64,000 bases of DNA from Streptomyces sp. NBC_00259 (GTDB lineage Bacteria > Actinomycetota > Actinomycetes > Streptomycetales > Streptomycetaceae): NCBI RefSeq assembly GCF_036181745.1, contig NZ_CP108080.1:3162001-3226000 (forward strand). Reading direction: 5' to 3'. The notes beneath the pieces were generated by a model. The model was not told the DNA's origin and made no database searches. It was given only the letters and a program-made list of their open reading frames with translations. The position numbers and the translations under genes are program-made. Numbering within the stretch: the stretch's first letter is position 1; each line of letters begins with the position of its first letter. Shown one piece after another: positions 33,222 to 41,106 of this stretch.

Positions 33222-35522
33222 ATGGTGACCTACCAGGAATTGCACGATCTCAATCTCAGCAAGCTGAACACCGCCGTTACGCATTGGCAGCAGATGCTCA
33301 GCAAGCTGGTCATCCTGGCCGACGGAGGGGACGGCGGGGTAAACGCCGCCGACCTCGAGAAGAAGGCCAACGCGGCCGACTGGAAGGGTGACAGTGCCAC
33401 CGTCACCAAGAAGTTCACCACGACAACGGCACGTCAGTTCGACGACATGGCCACCGAGGCTCGCAGCATTCACAGCATCCTCCAGGATGCCCACACGAAC
33501 CTGAAGAAGCACAAGGAAGACCTCGGTACCGCGGTCAGCACCTGGGCCAAGAAGAACATCTACATCAACTCCAATGGAAACGCGCAGTACGCCGGACCGC
33601 CCCGGGAAGTGGAGGGCGCGCCGCCGCCACCGACCCAGGAAGAGCTCGACTCGGCACAGCGCGACATCGACCGGATCATGGCGGCGGCCAACGAGACCGA
33701 CCGGATCGCCGCGCGTGCGCTGCGTAAGCACGCCGAGAGCAAGTACGACTTCGACGAAAAGGGCTTCAAGGACCTGAACGACGCCGACCGGCAGCAGGGC
33801 ATCGAGGACGCGGACGCGATGATGCGCCTCGCCTCGAAGGGCGACGCCCTGACCGATGCCGAGTTGAAGCGCTTCAACCAGGTCGCCGGGTACCACCGCG
33901 ACAACCCCGCCTTCGCGGAGCGTTTCGCGACCAAGCTGGGCCCGGAGGGCACCCTCACGTTCTGGCGCAGCCTCGCCGACCCTGGCAGGGGAAACACCCC
34001 GGACCCGGACAGCGACCGCGCGAAGCTCCTCGCCAAGGTGCAGGACAACCTGGGCATCACCCTCGCCAACGCCACCCGCGTCGACACTCCCGCCATGCAG
34101 GAGTGGAAGGACCGGATGATCGCGCTGGGCGACGACCAGATCAAGCACCCGAACGGCATGCCCAGCGCGCCGTACGGCTTCCAGGTGCTCGGCCCGTTGA
34201 TGACCGAGGGCAAGTGGGACACCGAGTTCCTCAGCAAGTACGGCAAGTCAGTGATCGAGTTCGAGCGCAAGTTCGACGATTCCGTACTCGGCGGACCGGA
34301 CCAGGTCTGGGAGAACCGCTTCAACCCGGCCCAACTCTCTTACCCGCCCGGCGGAACCAAGCCGGACAGCGACCCCGTGGCCAACCTGATGGAGGCACTC
34401 GGCCACAACCCGGAAGCGGCGCTGAAGTTCTTTGACGAAACGACCGGCAAGGGCGACAAGGTAATGTCGAACTGGGAGTACCTGGTCGACAAGGACGGTG
34501 AAGGAGCCCGTAAGTGGCCCACCGATGACGACGGCAAGACGACGGGGTACGAGAACCTCGGACACGCGCTGGAGTCGGCGACGCTCGGGTACGCGTACGA
34601 CGACCCGGACCCGTCCGTCCCGCAGATCAAGAGCGGCAACGACGCAGAAGCCAAGGCCTCGCAAGAAGCGCGGGACATGCGCACCCTGCTCATGGACCGG
34701 GTCGTCGACCACTACTCGACAGCCGACAAGATCGACAAGCAGGAGGGCATCCGCGACAGCCTGGCGAACATGGCGGCCGGCCACATCGACAGCCTCAACT
34801 ACTCGATGGCCGACTGGGGAGGCAGTGGGGAGGCGACGGACAGGGGCGGCTTCTTCGGTGCCGACGGCAATCGTCTCCGCGATTTCGGCGAGTCGGGCAG
34901 CAAGAACTTCCTGCGCTCTCTTGCCTCCGACGAGGAGTCCTACGAGACGGTCTCCGTCGCCCAGCAGGTGTACGGGGCCAGCTCGATGGCCGCACACGGC
35001 GACAACCAGCAGGACGCGCTAGACGCCGGTGTGAGCAGCGCCAGGATGCACGGCCTGTTGGACCAGGCCCGGGCCGAGGCCATCGGCAAGGAGTTCGCTG
35101 AGGACAAGGACCAGAGGAATCTGGAGCTGGAGAAGCAGGGTGAGTGGCGCAAGTTCGCCGGCGAGGCTGCCGTCGGTGTCGGAGTCGGCGTGGCGACAGC
35201 CTTGGTCGTCCCCACCGGTGGAGCAGCGCTGATCGCCGTCCCCATCGCCCTCGAGACGGTCGGCGGCGCGATCAACACCCAGATCTCCGTCGACACACTC
35301 CAGTGGCTCAAGGACCACGAGTTCGAGAACTTCGACGACTCGGTCGCAGGCATCGACAAAGTCAAGTACGACGGAAGCAGAAATGCCATGACCCCTCTCC
35401 TGAACTACGCAGAGGAAACCGGGATGACCGCAAGCCAGGTGCGCGATCTGGTGGAGCGCGCGGAGGGCAAGTACTACGACGGCGGACGGCTCGGTGGCAC
35501 CGAAGCCGCCCGGGGGTGGTGA
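33222..35522 (+). CDS. Large WXG-containing protein, putative type VII secretion substrate
   Basis: The 766-residue product lacks a signal peptide. Its first ~100 residues form two long helices around AADWKGDSATVTKKF, a W-x-G turn as in WXG100 proteins, followed by QFDDMATEARSIHSILQDAHTNLKKHKED. The middle is soluble and acidic. Near residues 645-680 a Gly/Ala/Val segment (EAAVGVGVGVATALVVPTGGAALIAVPIALE) may be membrane-active, and a conserved ~60-residue tail ends YYDGGRLGG. It looks like the large Streptomyces proteins I recall as DUF6571, though I am unsure. The stop TGA overlaps the start of the lipoprotein gene. Probable type VII-dependent effector or surface protein. Confidence 0.75.
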   Translation: MVTYQELHDLNLSKLNTAVTHWQQMLSKLVILADGGDGGVNAADLEKKANAADWKGDSATVTKKFTTTTARQFDDMATEARSIHSILQDAHTNLKKHKEDLGTAVSTWAKKNIYINSNGNAQYAGPPREVEGAPPPPTQEELDSAQRDIDRIMAAANETDRIAARALRKHAESKYDFDEKGFKDLNDADRQQGIEDADAMMRLASKGDALTDAELKRFNQVAGYHRDNPAFAERFATKLGPEGTLTFWRSLADPGRGNTPDPDSDRAKLLAKVQDNLGITLANATRVDTPAMQEWKDRMIALGDDQIKHPNGMPSAPYGFQVLGPLMTEGKWDTEFLSKYGKSVIEFERKFDDSVLGGPDQVWENRFNPAQLSYPPGGTKPDSDPVANLMEALGHNPEAALKFFDETTGKGDKVMSNWEYLVDKDGEGARKWPTDDDGKTTGYENLGHALESATLGYAYDDPDPSVPQIKSGNDAEAKASQEARDMRTLLMDRVVDHYSTADKIDKQEGIRDSLANMAAGHIDSLNYSMADWGGSGEATDRGGFFGADGNRLRDFGESGSKNFLRSLASDEESYETVSVAQQVYGASSMAAHGDNQQDALDAGVSSARMHGLLDQARAEAIGKEFAEDKDQRNLELEKQGEWRKFAGEAAVGVGVGVATALVVPTGGAALIAVPIALETVGGAINTQISVDTLQWLKDHEFENFDDSVAGIDKVKYDGSRNAMTPLLNYAEETGMTASQVRDLVERAEGKYYDGGRLGGTEAARGW

Positions 35523-36226
35523 CCGTGAACAGGCCGCTCGCATGTGCCACCGTGATCGTCCTGCTGCTGGGTGCCGCTGCCTGCACCACCGGCAAGGACA
35601 AGGAGACCGAGGGTGGGGCCACCCCCACCACTGCCGCCGACAACGACTCCACCTGCAAGCAACTCCTGGGCGAGCCCGGGCTCAAGTGGCTGGAGGACCG
35701 TACGGGAGGCAAGGCGCGCCTGGAGGTCGTCGACGATCTGGAAAGAGCCCGCTCGCTCTTCCACCGGCAGGTGAAGGACTGGACACCGGAAGAGACGGGG
35801 GTGCCCACGTTCCTAAGGGCCCGTCCCTGTCTGGCCACGACGGACGCCGCGGATACCGAGAAGCAGCTCGAAATCCGTTACGGCCCCTCCTACTTCCCCT
35901 TCGATACGTCTTTCGACGAAGCCACTGGCGTCAGCCCGGCGCAGACCGAGACGCCGGTGAATCCCGCCGTCAAACTGGTCCACGGCAAGGACAGTGACGG
36001 AATCGTCCGCTACCGCGTGTACGTCAAGTGCAAGATCCCCGGTACTCCTGCCGAGCAGGAGAACGAGATCCCCATCGAGGGGCGTCTGACCGACTCGCTC
36101 ACCGGCGAGACCAGTACCCGCGTTCACCTCACTCATCTGTTGCACTCCGCCAAGGTGGTCGCCGACAGCTTCGGCTGCGAGAACAAGCCTGCCGTCCCTG
36201 CCGAACCCCCCGCCTCCGTGAACTAG
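35519..36226 (+). CDS. Lipoprotein of the type VII-like cassette (copy 1)
   Basis: GTG 35519 overlaps the previous stop (GTGA). The 235-residue product has a lipobox signal (ATVIVLLLGAAACT). The mature part begins with Thr-rich linker, then DSTCKQLLGEPGLKWLEDRTGG, a charged LERARSLFHRQVKDW helix, and a C-terminal VYVKCKIPGTPAEQENEIPIEG...HLLHSAKVVADSFGCENKPAVP. Three Cys positions (CKQLL, CKIPG, GCENK) are conserved in copy 2. I recognise no known family. It may act as the membrane partner or immunity factor of the large protein. It is followed by a hairpin terminator. Confidence 0.7.
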   Translation: MTVNRPLACATVIVLLLGAAACTTGKDKETEGGATPTTAADNDSTCKQLLGEPGLKWLEDRTGGKARLEVVDDLERARSLFHRQVKDWTPEETGVPTFLRARPCLATTDAADTEKQLEIRYGPSYFPFDTSFDEATGVSPAQTETPVNPAVKLVHGKDSDGIVRYRVYVKCKIPGTPAEQENEIPIEGRLTDSLTGETSTRVHLTHLLHSAKVVADSFGCENKPAVPAEPPASVN

Positions 36227-36233
36227 AGCCGGC

Positions 36234-36259
36234 GCGGCGGGGCCTGTGGGCCCCGCCGC
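36234..36259 (+). terminator. Terminator after lipoprotein copy 1
   Basis: An 11-bp perfect GC stem (36234-36244 with 36249-36259, loop TGTG). A closely similar hairpin follows copy 2 at 37641, consistent with the whole module having been duplicated. Confidence 0.75.
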
Positions 36260-36261
36260 CG

Positions 36262-36918
36262 AAGACCGAAGAGGACAAGACCGTGCGAGACCTGCGCACC
36301 CTCCTCATCGACCGGCTCGTCGACCACTACTCGACGGCCGACTGAGGAGGCACGGGAGAGGTAGCCGACGGGGAGCAGTTCTACGGCTGTGAGGCGAACC
36401 GCTTCCGCGACTTCGAAGAGCCGACCTCTGCGAGCTTCCTGCGCGCCCTCGCCCAGCAGGTGTATGGCACGAGTCAATAGCCGCGCACGACGGCACCCAC
36501 GACGACGCGATGAGCGCAGGCCTGAAGAGCGAGCGTCAGGATGCACGGGCCTCTGGACGAGGCGCGCGTCGAGGCCATCGGCAAGGAGTTCCACGGCGAC
36601 ATGGAGCAGCGGAACCTGGAGATCGAAAAGCAGGGTGAGTGGCGCAAGTTCGCCGCCGGGGCCGCTGTCGGCGCCGGTGTCGGTGAGGCGACAGCCTTGA
36701 TCAAGGACAACGAGGACGACAACCGCGACGACGCGGTCGCGGGCATCGATCAGGCCAAGGCAGACGGATCAGCAAACGCGATAGCCCCTCTCATCAACTA
36801 CGAAGAGACGCACGGGGTGCCAGACAAGGGATTTGACCGATGGGTCCACGAAGCTGAGGAAGCGTACATCGACGGCGGACACATCACCGACACCAGTAAC
36901 TCCCCCCAACCTAGGCTG
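36262..36918 (+). pseudogene. Decayed duplicate of the large type VII-like protein (3' part)
   Basis: Translated segments match the C-terminal third of the protein at 33222-35522. RDLRTLLIDRLVDHYSTAD corresponds to its RDMRTLLMDRVVDHYSTAD, then the frame hits TGA where the parent has the Trp of MADWGG (TGG), with about 60 parental residues deleted at this junction. It continues with RFRDFEEPTSASFLRALAQQVYGTS, a TAG stop near 36478, then MHGPLDEARVEAIGKEF and EKQGEWRKFAAGAAVGAGV up to DGGHITDTSN. A further frameshift separates this from the parent reading, so the end reads into the next lipoprotein. Not functional as a full-length product. Confidence 0.8.
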
Positions 36919-37632
36919 GTGACCATGAGAAGGCTTGCCACGCTGGCCGCTCTGACCTTCGTTCTCCTGGGCGTCGGCGCCTGCACGTCAGACAAGGGCA
37001 AGGACGCGGCCGCAGAGGCCACCCCCGACGACTCCACCTGCAAGCAGCTCCTGGGCGACGCCGGACTGAAGTGGCTCAAGGAACGCACCGGGGACAAAGC
37101 AGGCCTGAAGGTCGAGAGCGACCTGAAAACCGCGCGTTCGCTTTTCCACCAGCAGATTGAGAACTTCTACCGGAAGGCAAAGGAACCGGGCCCCAAGGAC
37201 CCCTTGGCCAACTGGTTCCAGAAAGCCGAGGTCTGCGAGTCGAAGAAGGACTTCACGAAGCGAGGAAAGGAGCTCGAAATCCTGTACGGGCCCGCCGCCA
37301 CCGCATTCGACCACAACGTCAATCGCGCTTCCAACGGCGGGTTCAAGATCGCCGAGACTCCGGTGAACTCCGACGTCAAGCTCGTAGACATGACGGACCC
37401 CGGAGGGAAGATCTCCTACACCCTGCAGGTCAAATGCAAGATCCCCGGCACGCCCGCGGAACAGGCGAATGAGATACCGCTCGAGGGACAAATGCTCGAC
37501 ACGCTCACCGGCGAGACCAGCGCCAGGATCCACTACACCCACCTGCTGCACTCCGCCAAGGTCGTGGCGAACACGTTCGGCTGCGAGAACAAGCCCGCCG
37601 TCCCGACCGAACCCCCCGCGTCCGTGAAGTAG
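36919..37632 (+). CDS. Lipoprotein of the type VII-like cassette (copy 2)
   Basis: I take GTG 36919 (ATG 36925 is equally possible); the frame stays open upstream to 36541 only because the pseudogene remnant reads into it. The 237-residue product parallels copy 1: lipobox LTFVLLGVGACTS, DSTCKQLLGDAGLKWLKERTG, ARSLFHQQIENF, and VKCKIPGTPAEQANEIPLEG...HLLHSAKVVANTFGCENKPAVPTEPPASV. The central region is more diverged than the ends. All three cysteines are kept, so the copy looks intact. Its large-protein partner upstream is decayed. Confidence 0.7.
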   Translation: MTMRRLATLAALTFVLLGVGACTSDKGKDAAAEATPDDSTCKQLLGDAGLKWLKERTGDKAGLKVESDLKTARSLFHQQIENFYRKAKEPGPKDPLANWFQKAEVCESKKDFTKRGKELEILYGPAATAFDHNVNRASNGGFKIAETPVNSDVKLVDMTDPGGKISYTLQVKCKIPGTPAEQANEIPLEGQMLDTLTGETSARIHYTHLLHSAKVVANTFGCENKPAVPTEPPASVK

Positions 37633-37640
37633 AGGCCGCA

Positions 37641-37664
37641 CGGCGGGGCTCGTGGGCCCCGCCG
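37641..37664 (+). terminator. Terminator after lipoprotein copy 2
   Basis: A 9-bp GC stem (37641-37649 with 37656-37664). The sequence parallels the hairpin after copy 1. Confidence 0.7.
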
Positions 37665-37792
37665 CCGAGGGCGCTCCTTCGCGTGACCCGACCGTTGCCG
37701 AAACGACATACCTCCTGGTCGGTAACCCCCTTACGTCATCCCTCTACCGGCGGGTAACGTTCGCCGCTCCTGCCGCCGCAAGGAGCTGCACC

Positions 37793-38257
37793 ATGTCGTA
37801 CGACCCGTACTTCCCCGAACCCCCCGCCCCAGCGAGGCAGCCCTGGGACTGGGACGCGCCGCCACCCCCGCCCCCACCTCCCGCGCCCTCCCGCTCGGCC
37901 GGTGACCTGCACCGGCTTCGCTCGGGCTATCGCAGGCTGCGTCGTGTCGCGACGTACACCGCGCTCGGCTACTTCGTCCTCTTCCTCCTGCTCTCCGGCT
38001 ACGCGCCCGACCTCATGGCCGGCGAGATCAGCGGCGGCCTCACCACGGGTGTGCTCCTGGGCCTCATCACGCTGCCGGTGACCCTGGCCGCCATCGCGGC
38101 GTACGAGCGCATCGCCCGCGAGCGCGTCGACCCGCTCGCGGCCGCGATCCGGGCCGCCGCCGAGCAGGCCGCCGAGGCGCCCGCGCCCCGTCACGGCCGG
38201 CAGAGCCACCACGGAGCCTCCAGCTGGGACTGGCCGTCGGGAGGCATGCGCGCATGA
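37793..38257 (+). CDS. DUF485-type small membrane protein upstream of the acetate symporter
   Basis: ATG 37793 follows AAGGAG. The 154-residue product begins with a Pro-rich cytosolic stretch, then HRLRSGYRRLRRVATYTALGYFVLFLLLSGYAPDLMA (first helix) and a second helix GVLLGLITLPVTLAAIAAYERIARERVDPL. The YRRLRR...LGYF..F..L..YAP arrangement is that of DUF485 proteins, which are nearly always encoded next to ActP/MctC-type solute:sodium symporters. Its stop overlaps the symporter start by four bases (ATGA), so the two are likely produced in fixed ratio. Confidence 0.85.
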   Translation: MSYDPYFPEPPAPARQPWDWDAPPPPPPPPAPSRSAGDLHRLRSGYRRLRRVATYTALGYFVLFLLLSGYAPDLMAGEISGGLTTGVLLGLITLPVTLAAIAAYERIARERVDPLAAAIRAAAEQAAEAPAPRHGRQSHHGASSWDWPSGGMRA

Positions 38258-39864
38258 GCGGGTTCAACTCCGACGCCCAGACCATGTCGTTCGTCGCGTT
38301 CATCGCCGTCATCACGGTCACGCTCCTGCTGTGCGTGATGACCGGGCCCGACCGCGACGACCTGGGCGAGTTCTACACCGGCTACCGCTCGCTCTCCCCC
38401 ATGCAGAGCGGTCTCGCCATCGCCGGCGACTACATCTCCGCGTCGACCGTGCTCGCCACCATCGGCGTCATCGCGCTCGTCGGCTACGACGGGCTGACCC
38501 TCGCGCTGAGCACCGTCGTCTCCCTGGTCCTGATGATGTTCCTGCTCGCCGAACCACTGCGGAACGCGGGCCGGTTCACGATGGGCGACATCCTGACCCG
38601 CCGCACCCCGGGACCCGCCGTACGCATCACCGCGTGCGCGGTCACCCTGGCCGCTCTGCTGCCGCTGATGGTGTTCCAGCTCGCGGGCGCCGGCGATCTG
38701 CTCGCCTTCGTCCTCGGATTCGACGCGGACGGATTCAAGACCGGGGCGATCATCTTCCTCGGCGTGCTGATGATCGCGTACGCCGCGATCGGCGGCATGA
38801 AGGGCACCGCCTTCATCCAGATCGTCAAGACCGTCGTCCTGCTGGGCGCGGCCACCGCCATCGCCGTACTCGTCCTGAACCGCTTCGACTTCAGCGTGCC
38901 CGACCTGCTGGACGCGGCCAAGAAGGGCAGCGGGGCGGGCGACGCCTACCTCACCTCCGGGCTCCAGTTCGGCGGCGACCAGATCGACATGATCAGCGCA
39001 CAGCTGACCATCGTGCTCGGTGCGGCGGTGCTGCCGCACATCACGATGCGCATGTTCACCGCCCGCAGCGCCACCGCCGTGCGGCGCTCGATGTCCTGGG
39101 CCGTGTCGACCGTCGTCGTGACGTGCCTGCTCCTCGTCGTCATCGGCTTCGGAGCGGCCGCGATCGTCGGGCACAAGGGGCTCGTCTTCGCCGACCCGCA
39201 GGGCAAGACCGCGTTCCTGCTGGTCAGTCAGGCCGTCCTGGGTGCGGACGCGAACACCTTCGAGTCGCTCGTGTTCACCACCGTCGCCACGGCGATCTTC
39301 CTCACGCTGCTCGCCTCGGTCGCCGGAATCACCCTCGCCTGCGCCAACACCCTGGCGCACGACCTCGTCGCGCACGGGGTACGCAGAGTCGCCCTGCCGC
39401 ACACCGCCGAGATGGCCATCGCGCGAGGCGCCGCGGTCGGCGTCGGCCTCGTCGCGATCACCCTCGCGGCCTTCGCCCAGCACTGGAATCTCCAGGCGCT
39501 GGTCACGCTGTCCTTCTCCATCGGCGCCTCCGCGGTCGCCCCCGCGCTCGTCTACAGCATGTTCTGGCGCCGCTACACCCGCACGGGCCTGCTCCTGACC
39601 CTCATCGTGGGCGCCGGCAGCGCGCTCGTGCTGATGACCGGCACCAACCTCGTGTCCGGCACCCCGCAGTCCATGTTCCCCGAACAGGACTTCAACTGGT
39701 TCCCCTACACCACGACCGGCCTGCTCTCGGTCCCCTTGGGATTCCTGGCCGGCTGGCTAGGCACCATCCGTTCCCCCCGCGAGGCCTCGGCACAGCGCGA
39801 GCGCTACGAGTCGGTCGAGCCGACGATCCTGGCGGGCGCGGCCTCGGGGCGGAACTCGGGCTGA
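38254..39864 (+). CDS. Solute:sodium symporter, cation/acetate (ActP/MctC) type
   Basis: The 536-residue product has 12-14 hydrophobic helices and the SSS-family hallmarks: YTGYRSLSPMQSGLAIAGDYISASTVLATIGVIAL (ActP-like start), GGMKGTAFIQIVKTVVLL, and the Na-site helix QLTIVLGAAVLPHITMRMFTA. It probably takes up acetate, pyruvate or a related monocarboxylate with sodium. It forms a two-gene operon with the DUF485 protein and is followed by a strong terminator. Substrate assignment is by family only. Confidence 0.9.
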   Translation: MSGFNSDAQTMSFVAFIAVITVTLLLCVMTGPDRDDLGEFYTGYRSLSPMQSGLAIAGDYISASTVLATIGVIALVGYDGLTLALSTVVSLVLMMFLLAEPLRNAGRFTMGDILTRRTPGPAVRITACAVTLAALLPLMVFQLAGAGDLLAFVLGFDADGFKTGAIIFLGVLMIAYAAIGGMKGTAFIQIVKTVVLLGAATAIAVLVLNRFDFSVPDLLDAAKKGSGAGDAYLTSGLQFGGDQIDMISAQLTIVLGAAVLPHITMRMFTARSATAVRRSMSWAVSTVVVTCLLLVVIGFGAAAIVGHKGLVFADPQGKTAFLLVSQAVLGADANTFESLVFTTVATAIFLTLLASVAGITLACANTLAHDLVAHGVRRVALPHTAEMAIARGAAVGVGLVAITLAAFAQHWNLQALVTLSFSIGASAVAPALVYSMFWRRYTRTGLLLTLIVGAGSALVLMTGTNLVSGTPQSMFPEQDFNWFPYTTTGLLSVPLGFLAGWLGTIRSPREASAQRERYESVEPTILAGAASGRNSG

Positions 39865-39898
39865 CGTACGACGATCCGCTGCCCCAAGCTGCCCCAAA

Positions 39899-39931
39899 CT
39901 GCCCCAGGGATGGCCACCATCCCTGGGGCAG
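39899..39931 (+). terminator. Terminator of the DUF485/symporter operon
   Basis: A 15-bp perfect stem (39899-39913 with 39917-39931) with a CCA loop. It is preceded by short tandem CTGCCCCA units that make the left arm of the hairpin threefold redundant. Confidence 0.8.
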
Positions 39932-40053
39932 TGGTGTGCCGGGGGGGGGCGGACGTTCACCGGTCCGCTCGCTCAACCGCGTTACCGCGTCGGCGGTCGT
40001 CGCCCGGCGGCACGGGTGCGGGTCGCCGTGCGCCAAAGGACCGTACGCCGACG

Positions 40054-40941
40054 TCAGTCCCGCGTCGGCGGGCGGTCCGTCAGCGCCGCGAGGCCCGTGC
40101 GGATGTGGTCGAGGTGGGCGTGGATCTCCTCCGCACGGCGCACGTGGTCGCGCAGTACCCGATCCGTCTCCCGGGCGATACGGGCCGCCTGCACCCTGGC
40201 GTCCTCGATCAACCGGGCCGCCAGCACCTCCGCGTCCTCCTGGCCGTGGCGAGCCGTCTCCTCCGCCTCCGCGAAGGCGCACACGGCCTCGGCGAGCCGG
40301 GCCTGGGCGTCGGCGGTCAGTTCGGCGTAGCGCTCCGCCGACGCGGCCTGCCGCGCCGCCAGTTCCCGTTCGGTCTCGTACCGGCGGGCCACCCGTTCCC
40401 GGTCCAGCTCCTTCAGCATCCCGGCCGCCCGGCGCCCGGACGCCTCCATGACGGCCAGCGCCTCACCGCGCTCCGCCGCGGCCTCGACCCGGGCAGCCTC
40501 GACCAGTTCCTCCGCGGTGGTACGCGCGGACCGGAGCGCACGCCGGGCGCGGGCGTCCGCCTCCTCGCGCACCTCCGCCGCCTGCTCGCCCGCCAGTTCC
40601 CTCGTCCGGCGGGCTCCCGCCTCCGCCGCCTCGCACAGTGTCTGCGCCTCCTCCCGCGCCATACCGCGCACGGCCGCGGCCTCGTTCTCCGCGAGGGTGA
40701 GCACCTCCTGGGCTCGGGGACCGAGCGGTGCGTACGTCTGCCTGCCCAGCGCCTCGGCGAACTGCCGCAGTCCGTCCGCCTCGGCCGCCAGCTTCTTGAC
40801 CAGCAGCGTCAGCCGTGCCGCCCGCTCCCACGCCTCGTCGCGGTCCCGGGCCAGCCCGGCGACGTACCGGTCGACCTGATCCAGCCGGTAGCCCCGTCCG
40901 CGTACGGACAGGAACCTTCCATGAGCCGATCCCGCATTCAT
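40054..40941 (-). CDS. DivIVA-like coiled-coil protein
   Basis: ATG 40941 with AAAGGAG upstream. The 295-residue product begins with a small folded segment (LSVRGRGYRLDQVDRYVAGLARDRDEAWERAARL), which resembles the DivIVA N-terminal motif. About 240 residues of almost uninterrupted Ala/Glu/Arg coiled coil follow. Streptomyces encodes several such proteins that assemble at hyphal tips or in the cytoskeleton, some labelled cellulose-binding protein. A scaffolding role in polarised growth is a reasonable inference. It lies alone, convergent with the symporter operon. Confidence 0.75.
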   Translation of the reverse strand: MNAGSAHGRFLSVRGRGYRLDQVDRYVAGLARDRDEAWERAARLTLLVKKLAAEADGLRQFAEALGRQTYAPLGPRAQEVLTLAENEAAAVRGMAREEAQTLCEAAEAGARRTRELAGEQAAEVREEADARARRALRSARTTAEELVEAARVEAAAERGEALAVMEASGRRAAGMLKELDRERVARRYETERELAARQAASAERYAELTADAQARLAEAVCAFAEAEETARHGQEDAEVLAARLIEDARVQAARIARETDRVLRDHVRRAEEIHAHLDHIRTGLAALTDRPPTRD

Positions 40942-41030
40942 CCCTGGACTCCTTTCGGAGCGGTCGACGCGGGGACATCGTGCTCGATCGCGGCGAAGCA
41001 GTCATAACGCGACACTCCGCCACATAAACG

Positions 41031-41064
41031 AGGGCGCCCGATCCGTTCCCGGATCGGGCGCCCT
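41031..41064 (-). terminator. Terminator of the SUKH operon
   Basis: A 15-bp perfect stem (41031-41045 with 41050-41064, loop TTCC) 43 bases past the stop of the SUKH-4 gene, read leftward. Confidence 0.8.
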
Positions 41065-41106
41065 GTTCGTCCGTGCGCGCGTACGCGCGCCGTCAGCAGG
41101 TACGGG

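Noticed and set aside
36541..37632. A single 363-residue CDS joining the decayed remnant to lipoprotein copy 2
   Set aside because: The first 126 residues align with the interior of the large protein and the rest is a complete lipoprotein with its own lipobox, so the joined frame is a by-product of the frameshift.
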